From: an uncultured Clostridia bacterium
GTDB lineage: Bacteria > Bacillota > Clostridia > Christensenellales > UBA1242
Direction: 5' to 3'
Assembly (NCBI GenBank): GCA_944372745.1
Contig: CALWAB010000128.1
Coordinates: forward strand, 1-11,664
Length of the DNA: 11,664 nt
In this document: one piece after another, positions 1 through 6,434 of the stretch
How positions within the stretch are numbered: position 1 is the first letter of the stretch
Layout of the letters: each line of letters starts with the position of its first letter
Notes under the pieces: generated by a model
What the model saw: the letters and a program-made list of their open reading frames with translations, nothing else
Told to the model about the DNA's origin: nothing
Database searches by the model: none
Made by a program: the position numbers and the translations under genes

Positions 1-9
1 GAACTAATA

Positions 10-82
10 ACGAAATAGTAACGAAGCGAAGAAGATACGAGTAGCAACGAAATAAGCGAAAGTAGACTAGGAAGCCGAGTAG
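10..82. repeat. Diverged purine-rich tandem duplication
   Basis: Two halves of about 35 bases (10-44 and 47-82) each begin with ACGAAATA and end with CGAGTAG, with GCGAA in between. The tract is strongly purine-rich on the plus strand and runs directly into the terminator at 89-136. It may be the 3' end of a gene lying outside the window: one plus frame is open from position 3 to a TAG at 42-44. It may also be part of an untranslated transcript. Too little is visible to choose. Confidence 0.4.
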
Positions 83-88
83 AAAAAC

Positions 89-136
89 AAAAAAGGAATC
101 ATACGCTAGGGGTTAGGCGTTTGATTCCTTTTTTTT
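89..136 (+). terminator. Intrinsic terminator, probably bidirectional
   Basis: A 13-bp arm (89-101, ending GGAATCA) pairs with 122-134 (starting TGATTCC). After a T-T mismatch, ACGC (103-106) pairs with GCGT (117-120), leaving the loop TAGGGGTTAG. The T tract follows on the plus strand. The A-rich left flank gives an interrupted T tract on the minus strand as well, so the hairpin could stop transcription both ways. It isolates the EFR1 gene from whatever lies upstream. Confidence 0.85.
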
Positions 137-308
137 AAATTGTGTATAATTATTTTTCTTTGACATATTGTATGTAGTTTATGCAAATTACTATAAACAA
201 ATTTGGTATTTATTTTCAATATGTTGTACTTTAAGAGTTTAATTTAATCTTGTGTATTTTTCTATTTTTGTATTGCTTAAATTAAAAAGCAAGAGTAAGA
301 ATATAAAA

Positions 309-337
309 TTGATTTTTCATTAAAATTATGTTATTAT
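309..337 (+). promoter_or_regulatory. Candidate promoter of the flavodoxin-ferredoxin gene
   Basis: TTGATT (309-314) and TATTAT (332-337) are separated by 17 bases. This would place the transcript start near 344 and give a leader of about 120 bases. A perfect 14-base palindrome, ATTTTAATTAAAAT (362-375), lies in that leader and could be an operator, although such palindromes arise easily in AT-rich DNA. The rest of the gene-free stretch 137-463 is featureless AT-rich sequence apart from a weak TTGCTT/AAGCAA inverted repeat at 273-292. Confidence 0.4.
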
Positions 338-463
338 TAAATAGATTAAACCTTATTTTTTATTTTAATTAAAATTAAAATGGAAATGGTCATTTTTAAA
401 TTATATTAAAAATCAAAGATTGATAATGTTATTTGAAAGTTACTAATGAGAATGGAGAATGTT

Positions 464-1348
464 ATGAAAGTACTATTATGTTATTTTTCTGGGACTGGGA
501 ATACTAAAATGATTGTTAATAAATTTAATGAAAGTCTTGTTAGTAACGGCGTTGAAACATATATTTACAAAATAGAAGATAATTGTTTTAATTATAATAT
601 AGAAGAATTTGATTTAATTGGAATAGCTTACCCTATACACGCTTTTAACGCACCTTCTATAATACTTGATTTTGCAAACTCCCTAATAAGTGTAAAAGAT
701 AAAAAGGTATTCATTTTAAAAACTTCAGGTGAGCCTTTAAAATTAAATAATATTTCTTCACTAAAACTCGTTAAAATATTGGAAAAGAAGGGATATAAAA
801 TCACTAATGAATATCATTACTGTATGCCTTATAATATACTTTTTAGACATAGTGACAATATGGTATATAAAATGTGGAATACCGCAATTAAAGTGATACC
901 TATTGATTGTAGCGAACTTTTAAGTGGGAAGGATGCACTTTTAGATAAAGTATTTATGGGCAGTTTTATAGCGTGGTTATTTAGAATAGAACATTGGGGC
1001 GGGAGATTTAATGGTAAAAAATATAGTGTAACAAACGATTGTATTAAATGTGGAAAATGCAGTAAAATTTGTCCTGTAAATAATATCAAAATTGAAAATG
1101 AACAATTAATATTTGGGAATAAATGTATTATGTGTATGAGATGTTCATTTTTATGCAATAAAAATGCTATAAAAATAGGTTTATTTAATAAATGGAAAGT
1201 AAATGGGCCATATAATTTTGACAATAAAAGTGAAAATGAAGTAGATAAACACAGAAATTTTTGCAAAAAATCTTATGAAACATATTTAAAAAAAAGTAAT
1301 GAAAAAATAATATCTTTTAAAAATAAAACAATCAAAATAGAGAATTAA
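464..1348 (+). CDS. EFR1-type flavodoxin-like / 2[4Fe-4S] ferredoxin fusion protein
   Basis: A probable cytoplasmic electron carrier or flavin/iron-sulfur oxidoreductase of 294 aa. The N-terminal half is flavodoxin-like: YFSGTGNT (about residues 7-14) is the FMN phosphate loop, and IGIAYPIHAFNAP is a typical second loop. The C-terminal part is a bacterial-type ferredoxin with two clusters: C193-x2-C196-x2-C199-x3-C203-P and C221-x2-C224-x2-C227-x3-C231. The second cluster has Asn where Pro usually follows the last Cys. A Lys/Asn-rich tail of about 60 residues follows. I chose the ATG at 464 because GGAG (454-457) lies 6 bases ahead of it; an in-frame ATG at 446 has no good ribosome site and would add MRMENV. 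The gene appears monocistronic, with no clear terminator behind it. The architecture matches the family annotated as EFR1 ferrodoxin in anaerobes, whose redox partners are not established; nothing nearby names a partner. Confidence 0.85.
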   Translation: MKVLLCYFSGTGNTKMIVNKFNESLVSNGVETYIYKIEDNCFNYNIEEFDLIGIAYPIHAFNAPSIILDFANSLISVKDKKVFILKTSGEPLKLNNISSLKLVKILEKKGYKITNEYHYCMPYNILFRHSDNMVYKMWNTAIKVIPIDCSELLSGKDALLDKVFMGSFIAWLFRIEHWGGRFNGKKYSVTNDCIKCGKCSKICPVNNIKIENEQLIFGNKCIMCMRCSFLCNKNAIKIGLFNKWKVNGPYNFDNKSENEVDKHRNFCKKSYETYLKKSNEKIISFKNKTIKIEN

Positions 1349-1463
1349 ATGTAAAAAATTCTAATATACAATGAAATATTATTAATTTATGCTTGAAAAA
1401 CGGGAAACTATTATATAATAAAGTTTAACAAAATTTAAAAATTTTTATTGTAGCAATATTCAG

Positions 1464-1515
1464 TTGTAAATATTTTGTATTTAGGTTAAAATATGATAAA
1501 CTTATTATAAAGGAG
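1464..1515 (+). promoter_or_regulatory. Promoter and ribosome site of fba
   Basis: TTGTAA (1464-1469) and TAAAAT (1487-1492) have a 17-base spacer. AAGGAG (1510-1515) sits 7 bases before the ATG at 1523. A second candidate upstream, TTGAAA (1393-1398) with a perfect TATAAT (1414-1419), has a spacer of only 15 bases. Both could be used. Confidence 0.45.
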
Positions 1516-1522
1516 AAAATAT

Positions 1523-2455
1523 ATGAATTTACATTCCGAAAGAACTATGTTAAAGAACGCCCTAGTAGGTAATTATGCAGTTGGGGCATTTAATTTTTCA
1601 AATTTGACTATGTTGCGTGCTATTGTGGATGCAGCTAATGAAGAACAAAGTCCTGTAATACTAGCGGTGAGTGAATCAGCTTTTAAAATAATTTCACCAG
1701 TATTTTTAAGAAGACTTATTCAAGGGGTGCTAGAAGATTCTAATGTGCCTATTTCTCTACATTTAGATCACGGCAAAAGTTTAGAATCGGTACAAATGGC
1801 ACTTGACACAGGCTTTAATTCTATTATGATTGATGGAAGTTCTAAACCTTTACAAGAAAATATTGAATTGACATCACAGGTAGTCGAACTATGTCGCAAG
1901 TATGATGCTTCCGTTGAAGCTGAATTGGGTAGACTTGCAGGGGTAGAAGATGAAGTTAAAGTAGCTCAAAAAGATTCATTTTATACAGACCCATTTGAAG
2001 CACAGTATTTTGTCCAATCAACAGGGGTTGATTCATTGGCTGTGGCAATAGGTACAAGTCACGGAGCATACAAATTTAAAGGTGAATCTAAATTAAGATT
2101 TGACATTCTGGAGAAAATTCAAGAAAAATTGTTGGGTTTCCCAATAGTGTTACATGGTGCTTCCAGCGTAAAGAAGGAATTTGTTGACCAGATTAATGCT
2201 TATGGGGGCAATATGCAAGGTGCTAAGGGTGTTGATGAAGAATCTCTCAAATATGCTTCACTAAGCACCAATATTTGTAAAATTAATTGTGATACAGATT
2301 TAAGAATAGCATTTACTGCTGAAGTTAGAAAATATTTAGCCGAAAATCCAGATAAATATTCTCCTAGAGATTATTTATTGCCTGCTAGAGAATTTGTTAA
2401 GGAAGAAATAAAAAGAAAAATGCGTGAAGTATTGATGAGTGCTAACAAAGCATAA
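1523..2455 (+). CDS. fba: Class II fructose-1,6-bisphosphate aldolase
   Basis: Reversibly cleaves fructose-1,6-bisphosphate to dihydroxyacetone phosphate and glyceraldehyde-3-phosphate, in the cytoplasm, using a zinc ion instead of a Schiff-base lysine. The 310-residue chain is full length for the short bacterial class II type. Visible class II marks are NYAVGAFNFSN (17-27), LHLDHG (79-84; D82 in the catalytic-base position and H83 a zinc ligand), SVEAELGRLAG (130-140), IGTSHGAYKF (176-185; H180 a zinc ligand), VLHGASSV (209-216; H211 a zinc ligand) and KINCDTDLR (253-261), the phosphate and substrate loop. A strong SD (AAGGAG) fixes the start. The gene stands alone between its own promoter and terminator. 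GAPDH of the same pathway is in this window at 9083 but is not cotranscribed. A tagatose-bisphosphate aldolase role is possible within this superfamily, but no tagatose or galactitol genes are nearby. Confidence 0.93.
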   Translation: MNLHSERTMLKNALVGNYAVGAFNFSNLTMLRAIVDAANEEQSPVILAVSESAFKIISPVFLRRLIQGVLEDSNVPISLHLDHGKSLESVQMALDTGFNSIMIDGSSKPLQENIELTSQVVELCRKYDASVEAELGRLAGVEDEVKVAQKDSFYTDPFEAQYFVQSTGVDSLAVAIGTSHGAYKFKGESKLRFDILEKIQEKLLGFPIVLHGASSVKKEFVDQINAYGGNMQGAKGVDEESLKYASLSTNICKINCDTDLRIAFTAEVRKYLAENPDKYSPRDYLLPAREFVKEEIKRKMREVLMSANKA

Positions 2456-2459
2456 TTAG

Positions 2460-2484
2460 ACTTAGGTTTAAACCTAAGTTTTTT
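2460..2484 (+). terminator. Intrinsic terminator of fba
   Basis: A perfect 20-base palindrome, ACTTAGGTTTAAACCTAAGT (2460-2479), begins four bases after the fba stop codon and runs into a T tract (2479-2484). It separates fba from mnmA. Confidence 0.85.
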
Positions 2485-2554
2485 AGTTTTATATAACTTT
2501 AAAAAAAATTCAAAGTTGTGAATTAAGTATGCTATTTAATATCTATAAAACTTA

Positions 2555-2594
2555 TTTACATTATTTTGTATATTTGCTATAATATAAAAAAGGA
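2555..2594 (+). promoter_or_regulatory. Promoter of mnmA with extended -10 and very short leader
   Basis: TTTACA (2555-2560), a 17-base spacer and TATAAT (2578-2583), preceded by TGC (2575-2577) as an extended -10. The expected transcript start, near 2590, almost coincides with the ribosome site AAGGA (2590-2594), 8 bases before the ATG at 2603. The leader is therefore about a dozen bases. Confidence 0.75.
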
Positions 2595-2602
2595 ATGTTG
2601 AT

Positions 2603-3682
2603 ATGGATAATAAAACTGTAGTAGTGGGGATGTCTGGGGGTGTGGACTCTAGCGTTTCCGCGTTGTTATTAAAAGAGCAGGGTTATAATGTCGTAGGACT
2701 TTTTATGAAAAATTGGGACGAGAAAGACGACCGAGGACAGTGTACTGCTGAACAAGATTACGAAGATGTCAGGCGAGTTTGCAATAAGATAGGAATACCT
2801 TATTATACAGTTAATTTTACTCAAGAGTATATGGATAATGTTTTTGATTCATTTATAAAAGACTATGAACAAGGTCGAACGCCTAATCCTGATGTATTAT
2901 GCAATAGAGAAGTTAAATTTAAGCCATTTCTTAAGTTTGCAAAAAGTATAGGAGCAGATTACATAGCTACTGGTCATTACGCAAGAATTAGACACGAAAA
3001 TGATAAGCACTATTTGTTGCGAGCAGTTGATGAAAATAAGGACCAAACTTATTTTCTCAATCAGTTAAGTCAGGAACAATTAAAAGATGTTTTATTTCCT
3101 ATTGGGGGAATATGTAAACCTCAAGTTCGTGAAATTGCACGAGAGCATAATTTGATAACTGCGGATAAGAAAGATAGTACAGGCATTTGTTTTATAGGAG
3201 AGCGTAAATTTAGAGAGTTTCTTAAAGGATTTATACCTGCACAAAAAGGTAATTTTATGACTGAAGATGGAAGAATTGTAGGGCAACACGAAGGCAGTAT
3301 GTATTATACAATTGGACAAAGAAAGGGTTTAAATATCGGGGGTATTAAGGGGGAAGAAGAAGGGCGTTGGTTTGTCGTTAAAAAGGACATAAAAAATAAT
3401 ATTGTTTATGTTAGCCACGATGAAAGTTTATTATATAGAAAAGGTTTAACTGCTTGTAATTTTAATTTTATACCAGATGTTCCTACTATAAAGACTTTTG
3501 ATTGTAAGGCACGCTATCGCCATAGGCAACCGCTATTTGATGTTAAAGTGGAAATTGAAGCAGATGACAAGGTGAAAGTATCGTTCAAACAGCCACAACG
3601 AGATATCAATGAAGGACAATATGTTGTACTATATGATGACCAGTTGTGTTTAGGCGGTGGATATATAGATAGTTCTTTTTAA
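2603..3682 (+). CDS. mnmA: tRNA-specific 2-thiouridylase MnmA
   Basis: Adenylates and then thiolates U34 of the Lys, Glu and Gln tRNAs in the cytoplasm, taking persulfide sulfur from a cysteine desulfurase or relay; this gives the s2U wobble base. The 359-residue protein is full length. Residues 10-18 (MSGGVDSSV) are the ATP-pyrophosphatase P-loop. FMKNWDE (34-40) is the usual following segment. The two catalytic cysteines are C100 in PDVLCNREVKF and C196 in DSTGICFIGERKF. ATGHYARI (122-129) and YTIGQRKGL (235-243) are further family signatures, and the C-terminal beta-barrel domain (about 290-359) is intact. The gene has its own extended -10 promoter. No cysteine desulfurase gene is adjacent, so the sulfur donor must be encoded elsewhere. 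No clear terminator is visible after the stop. Confidence 0.96.
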   Translation: MDNKTVVVGMSGGVDSSVSALLLKEQGYNVVGLFMKNWDEKDDRGQCTAEQDYEDVRRVCNKIGIPYYTVNFTQEYMDNVFDSFIKDYEQGRTPNPDVLCNREVKFKPFLKFAKSIGADYIATGHYARIRHENDKHYLLRAVDENKDQTYFLNQLSQEQLKDVLFPIGGICKPQVREIAREHNLITADKKDSTGICFIGERKFREFLKGFIPAQKGNFMTEDGRIVGQHEGSMYYTIGQRKGLNIGGIKGEEEGRWFVVKKDIKNNIVYVSHDESLLYRKGLTACNFNFIPDVPTIKTFDCKARYRHRQPLFDVKVEIEADDKVKVSFKQPQRDINEGQYVVLYDDQLCLGGGYIDSSF

Positions 3683-3760
3683 AGATGTTTTACAAAACTA
3701 AGCGGGTATTTTATGTAAATTGAGTGAATATAAATAGTTATAAAAATCTTTTAATAATGA

Positions 3761-3789
3761 TTGCTTTTTTGTGTGAGATAATATATAAT
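3761..3789 (+). promoter_or_regulatory. Promoter of the GT2-like/HAD transcription unit
   Basis: TTGCTT (3761-3766), a 17-base spacer and a perfect TATAAT (3784-3789). The -10 lies inside a 14-base palindrome, ATATAATATTATAT (3783-3796), which could be coincidental. The leader would be about 70 bases. GGGAG (3855-3859) lies 8 bases before the ATG at 3868. An out-of-frame ATG at 3861 is only one base from the SD and opens a short dead-end frame. Confidence 0.65.
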
Positions 3790-3867
3790 ATTATATAGAA
3801 AAAGCAGTTATATTGTCGAAATTAATCACATTGTGTCGTAAAATTCAATAAAAAGGGAGTATGATTA

Positions 3868-5403
3868 ATGAGAATATCTGTAGTAGTGCCAGTATTCAAT
3901 CAAGAAAAAGATGTTATAGCATTTATAGAAAGTATTGAAGCAAAATTAAAAAGTTATACAGAAAGATATGATATTATTGTTACAACAAATCAGGATTTTG
4001 ATTATGTTGAGAAATTGCATCAGCGTTTGCCAGAATATGTTGACCTTGTGGCATTAAAACTCACTGACGATTATCAGCAAGTTGTGATGGCGGGAGTAGA
4101 TAGGACGGAAGGTGATGCTACAATTATAATGACTCCAGAATATGAAGTTGATTTAATTGACACAATGATTGAAGATTGGAAGAATGGGAAACAAATTGTT
4201 TGCCTTAGAAGGAAACATAGTAAATTTGGTAAATTTATAACGAGAATGCGTTTGAGAATTTACAATTTATTTCTATTTCTTTTTGGAGATATTTTCAGTA
4301 TTGGAATACTTAAAGATGCACAATTGCTTGATAAAGAAATAGTCGACAAAATGCGTGGGGAACAAGATATGGCACATAGATTTAGAACTATGTATGCTCC
4401 ACTTGATTACAACACCTCAGTGCACGATATAGATCACCCTATAGAAAAATTTGAAACAAAGGGAACTCCACAATTCGATTTTTGGTTAGGGGCAATTGGG
4501 GCATTGATTACATTGATTGCATTTATAACTTGCATTATATTATCTATAGCTTTGACAGCACCGATTTGGGTATGGACATTGTTTGTGATTTTCTGGCTAA
4601 TATTTGAATTTTTATTTATTGCATTACTTGTGAATGCCACTGCTAGAGTGAAGATAGGTATTTTACATAATGTGGATGCCAATGGTAAAATTTATAATGT
4701 TGTACAGGAATATTATGCCAGCAACAGTACAAAAAAAGATGAAGAAACGCATATTAAGACTGCAAAGTTAAAAAAGAAAATGAATAAAGCGGTTGAGGAT
4801 ATAGCTATTGTAGAAGAATCTGAGAAAAGCAAACCTAAAAGAAGCACTAAAAAGCAAGAAGCCAAAGAAAATATACAAGAAAATATTGTTGAAAAACCTT
4901 CTAGAGATATGACAGCGGTAAATTTAGTTAATGAAGGAAATGCTGTAGTCGCAAAAATTGAAGAAAAGAAAACGACAAAAAGACCAGCTTCAAAAAGCAA
5001 AAAAGTAGTTCAAAAAGTAGAACAAAATGAAGAAGGAATAAATTATACACCTGAAGAACAAAGCAATATATTAGAACAAGTTAAAGATGAAGATACTAAA
5101 ATAGAGCAAGTCGAAAAGATTGAAAAAGTGACGAAGAAAAAATCTGCATCTAAAGCGACAACAAAGAAAACAAGCAATAAAGCAACATCAAAAGCAAAAA
5201 CTGAGCAAGCATCAAAAAAGACAGAAGGTAAAACCCAAACTACTTCAAGTTCAGTTAAGACTAATACGACTAATACAAAAGACGCCAACAAGTCTAGCAC
5301 AAAAAGAACTTTGAAAAATTTTGATGAAGCACAAAAAGGAAAACAAGAGGAAAATAAACCTAAAACAAGAAAAAGGTCAGCAACTAGAATAAACAAAGAG
5401 TAA
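3868..5403 (+). CDS. Degenerate GtrB/DPMS-like GT2 membrane protein with long H1-like basic tail
   Basis: A 511-residue protein in three parts. Residues 1-200 follow the GT2 fold of polyprenyl-phosphate sugar transferases: VVVPVFNQEKDV at the start, then YQQVVMAGVDRTEGDATIIM (69-88), where the family has its glycine/alanine-rich helix before the DAD motif. The acidic motifs are missing: the usual VDDGS is IVTTNQD (37-43) and the usual MDADLQ is MTPEYE (88-93), so transferase activity is unlikely. Residues about 207-229 and 232-256 form two membrane helices, as in GtrB. Residues about 285-511 form a low-complexity tail rich in Lys, Thr, Ser, Ala and Glu. The tail is mixed charge up to about 420, then strongly basic with KATTKK, KATSKAK and KTRKRS, resembling histone-H1-like proteins. 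With the GtrB topology the tail would be cytoplasmic. It is likely cotranscribed with the downstream HAD gene. Possible roles are membrane scaffold or nucleic-acid tether; this is inference and no function is established. Confidence 0.75.
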   Translation: MRISVVVPVFNQEKDVIAFIESIEAKLKSYTERYDIIVTTNQDFDYVEKLHQRLPEYVDLVALKLTDDYQQVVMAGVDRTEGDATIIMTPEYEVDLIDTMIEDWKNGKQIVCLRRKHSKFGKFITRMRLRIYNLFLFLFGDIFSIGILKDAQLLDKEIVDKMRGEQDMAHRFRTMYAPLDYNTSVHDIDHPIEKFETKGTPQFDFWLGAIGALITLIAFITCIILSIALTAPIWVWTLFVIFWLIFEFLFIALLVNATARVKIGILHNVDANGKIYNVVQEYYASNSTKKDEETHIKTAKLKKKMNKAVEDIAIVEESEKSKPKRSTKKQEAKENIQENIVEKPSRDMTAVNLVNEGNAVVAKIEEKKTTKRPASKSKKVVQKVEQNEEGINYTPEEQSNILEQVKDEDTKIEQVEKIEKVTKKKSASKATTKKTSNKATSKAKTEQASKKTEGKTQTTSSSVKTNTTNTKDANKSSTKRTLKNFDEAQKGKQEENKPKTRKRSATRINKE

Positions 5404-5411
5404 AAATTAAG

Positions 5412-5445
5412 ACCTATGGTGATAATTCATCATAGGTTTATTTAT
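5412..5445 (+). terminator. Hairpin between the GT2-like and HAD genes (weak terminator or processing site)
   Basis: An 11-bp stem with one G-U pair (5412-5422 with 5427-5437, loop TAAT) is followed by an interrupted T tract, TTTATTTATT. The HAD start is only about 30 bases further on with no room for a promoter, so this probably acts as a partial terminator or mRNA-stabilising hairpin that lowers expression of the second gene. Confidence 0.6.
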
Positions 5446-5465
5446 TACAAAAGAGGGAAAAAAAT

Positions 5466-6089
5466 ATGATAAATAATTTAATATTTGATGTAGGTGGCGT
5501 AATTTTACTTTTTAATAAAATCAAATTGACAGAATTTGATGATGCCTTTAAAGATGACCCTAAATATGCAGACCAACTTTTGCATAGGTATTTTATTCAT
5601 TCAGTTCTTTCTAGTCCATTGTACGCTAATTATGACAAAGGCGAAATCACACTAGAAACATTAATTGATGATATTTGTTTAAAGACGGGAGAGCCTAAAA
5701 ATTTAATAAAGGCATTATTTAACGAAAAAAAATTAAATAACATAAATACAAAATTATTGGAATTAATAAAGAAATACAAAAGGCAAGGGAAACACATATT
5801 TATATTATCAAATATGGGTAAGGAGCGTGTGCCATATATAAGAGAGTTTTTAGATGAGAGTCTTTTTGACGATATTGTATTTTCTAGTGAGATAGGTCTA
5901 GTAAAGCCAAATGTGGACATATTTGAATATGTTTGTAATAAATGGGGTATAAAACCTAATGAGTGCCTTTTTATTGATGACAACAAGAATAATACTGATA
6001 CTTTTCAAAAATTGGGTGGCAATGTGTATTTATTTAATCGTGATAATATAGATAAAAGCATTCAAGATATTGAAAGAATTGTTCAATGA
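5466..6089 (+). CDS. HAD-superfamily (subfamily IA) phosphatase-like hydrolase
   Basis: A predicted cytoplasmic phosphatase of 207 aa with all four HAD motifs. Motif I is IFDVGGVI (D8 nucleophile), motif II is ILSNMG (S115), motif III is the lysine of GLVKPN (K147), and motif IV is FIDDNKNN (D171, D172). The second motif-I Asp is Gly (G10). This is common in the YihX-like branch with FDxGGV/FDxGNV, so it does not by itself mean the enzyme is dead. The helical cap lies between about 16 and 95, the position expected for subfamily IA. GAGGG (5453-5457) is 8 bases before the ATG. No promoter fits between the preceding hairpin and this start, so expression probably depends on read-through from the GT2-like gene. 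Sugar phosphates are plausible substrates by family, but the sequence does not determine the substrate. Confidence 0.85.
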   Translation: MINNLIFDVGGVILLFNKIKLTEFDDAFKDDPKYADQLLHRYFIHSVLSSPLYANYDKGEITLETLIDDICLKTGEPKNLIKALFNEKKLNNINTKLLELIKKYKRQGKHIFILSNMGKERVPYIREFLDESLFDDIVFSSEIGLVKPNVDIFEYVCNKWGIKPNECLFIDDNKNNTDTFQKLGGNVYLFNRDNIDKSIQDIERIVQ

Positions 6090-6096
6090 TTATAGT
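6070..6096 (+). promoter_or_regulatory. Candidate promoter of the structured RNA
   Basis: TTGAAA (6070-6075) and TATAGT (6091-6096) have a short 15-base spacer; TG at 6087-6088 may compensate partly. The site overlaps the end of the HAD gene and would start a transcript near 6103. Read-through from the HAD gene is an alternative source. Confidence 0.35.
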
Positions 6097-6102
6097 AAAG
6101 TC

Positions 6103-6427
6103 TTAGTATTAAGTTAGGTGAGCACCTAGCCACAACTTAAGTACTTAAATAATATACTTTGTAGCACAAAGATATATTTTAAGTTTTAGTACTAGTGCTG
6201 ACTAGTATTACTTACCAAGACCACAAGTGCAGGATGTTATCCTGCCCTAAAGGGTAAAGGGGAACGGGTAGTTCCCTTTATTCAAGTACCCACGCCATAG
6301 GGTGGCAACGCCCTTGCCCTTGTCTGGGGTGTAGGGGAATGAAATCCACCTACATTTTTAAAAGGGATGGAAAATCACCTAGAAATAATTTGTCTACATT
6401 CAAGACTATAAGATATAGTCTTTTTTT
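6103..6427 (+). ncRNA. Candidate structured non-coding RNA, class not recognised
   Basis: This gene-free stretch holds an unusually dense set of foldable elements and ends in a perfect terminator. In order: a hairpin 6105-6115/6134-6145; a long stem 6144-6162/6166-6183; a 10-bp stem 6187-6196/6201-6210 with loop GCTG; then a core (6221-6330) of about 55% G+C by hand count. CCACAAG (6221-6227) can pair with CTTGTCTGG (6319-6327, 2-base bulge), enclosing GCAGGAT/ATCCTGC (6229-6245), 6256-6265/6271-6279 and GCCA/TGGC (6294-6306). The loop GGGTA (6266-6270) complements TACCC (6287-6291). The loop TAGGG (6298-6302) complements CCCTA (6245-6249), though C6245 also belongs to the first core stem. 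Both could form pseudoknots. A further hairpin spans 6330-6354. TTAGGTGA (6114-6121) can pair with TCACCTAG (6375-6382). I see none of the conserved cores of tmRNA, RNase P or SRP RNA. A repeated palindromic element remains possible. Confidence 0.6.
6402..6427 (+). terminator. Intrinsic terminator of the structured RNA
   Basis: AAGACTATA (6402-6410) and TATAGTCTT (6414-6422) form a perfect 9-bp stem with a 3-base loop, followed by a T tract (6421-6427). The T tract is only on the plus-strand side, so it ends rightward transcription. The convergent minus-strand gene ends at 6435 and would meet the same hairpin without a T tract. Confidence 0.88.
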
Positions 6428-6434
6428 AATTGAA

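Noticed and set aside
3..44. 3' end of a protein-coding gene reading TNNEIVTKRRRYE then stop
   Set aside because: Only 13 codons are visible with no identifiable domain, and several other frames are also open in this purine-rich tract; kept only as a possibility in the repeat entry.
829..1266. Minus-strand open frame of 145 codons inside the ferredoxin gene
   Set aside because: It overlaps the cysteine-rich ferredoxin coding frame, has no ribosome site and shows no recognisable domain.
3861..3870. Alternative start ATG at 3861 for the GT2-like gene
   Set aside because: It is out of frame, lies one base from the Shine-Dalgarno, and its frame stops after about 25 codons.
4713..5396. Two minus-strand open frames (95 and 117 codons) opposite the tail of the GT2-like gene
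   Set aside because: They are shadows of the Lys/Thr/Ser-rich low-complexity tail: reversed AAA/ACA/GAA codons read as Phe, Cys and Val and rarely make stops. They have no ribosome site or promoter.
5466..6089. HAD protein as an inactive pseudo-enzyme because the second Asp of motif I is Gly
   Set aside because: FDxGG/FDxGN forms are common in active YihX-like HAD phosphatases, and motifs II-IV are intact.
6299..6311. AGGGTGGCAACGC resembles the T-box antiterminator sequence AGGGTGGNACCGC
   Set aside because: It differs at a normally conserved C. I recognise no Stem I or specifier loop. The following terminator is about 90 bases away, and the next gene is on the opposite strand, so no aminoacyl-tRNA synthetase or amino-acid gene could be controlled. 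The segment is better explained by local stems (GCCA/TGGC).
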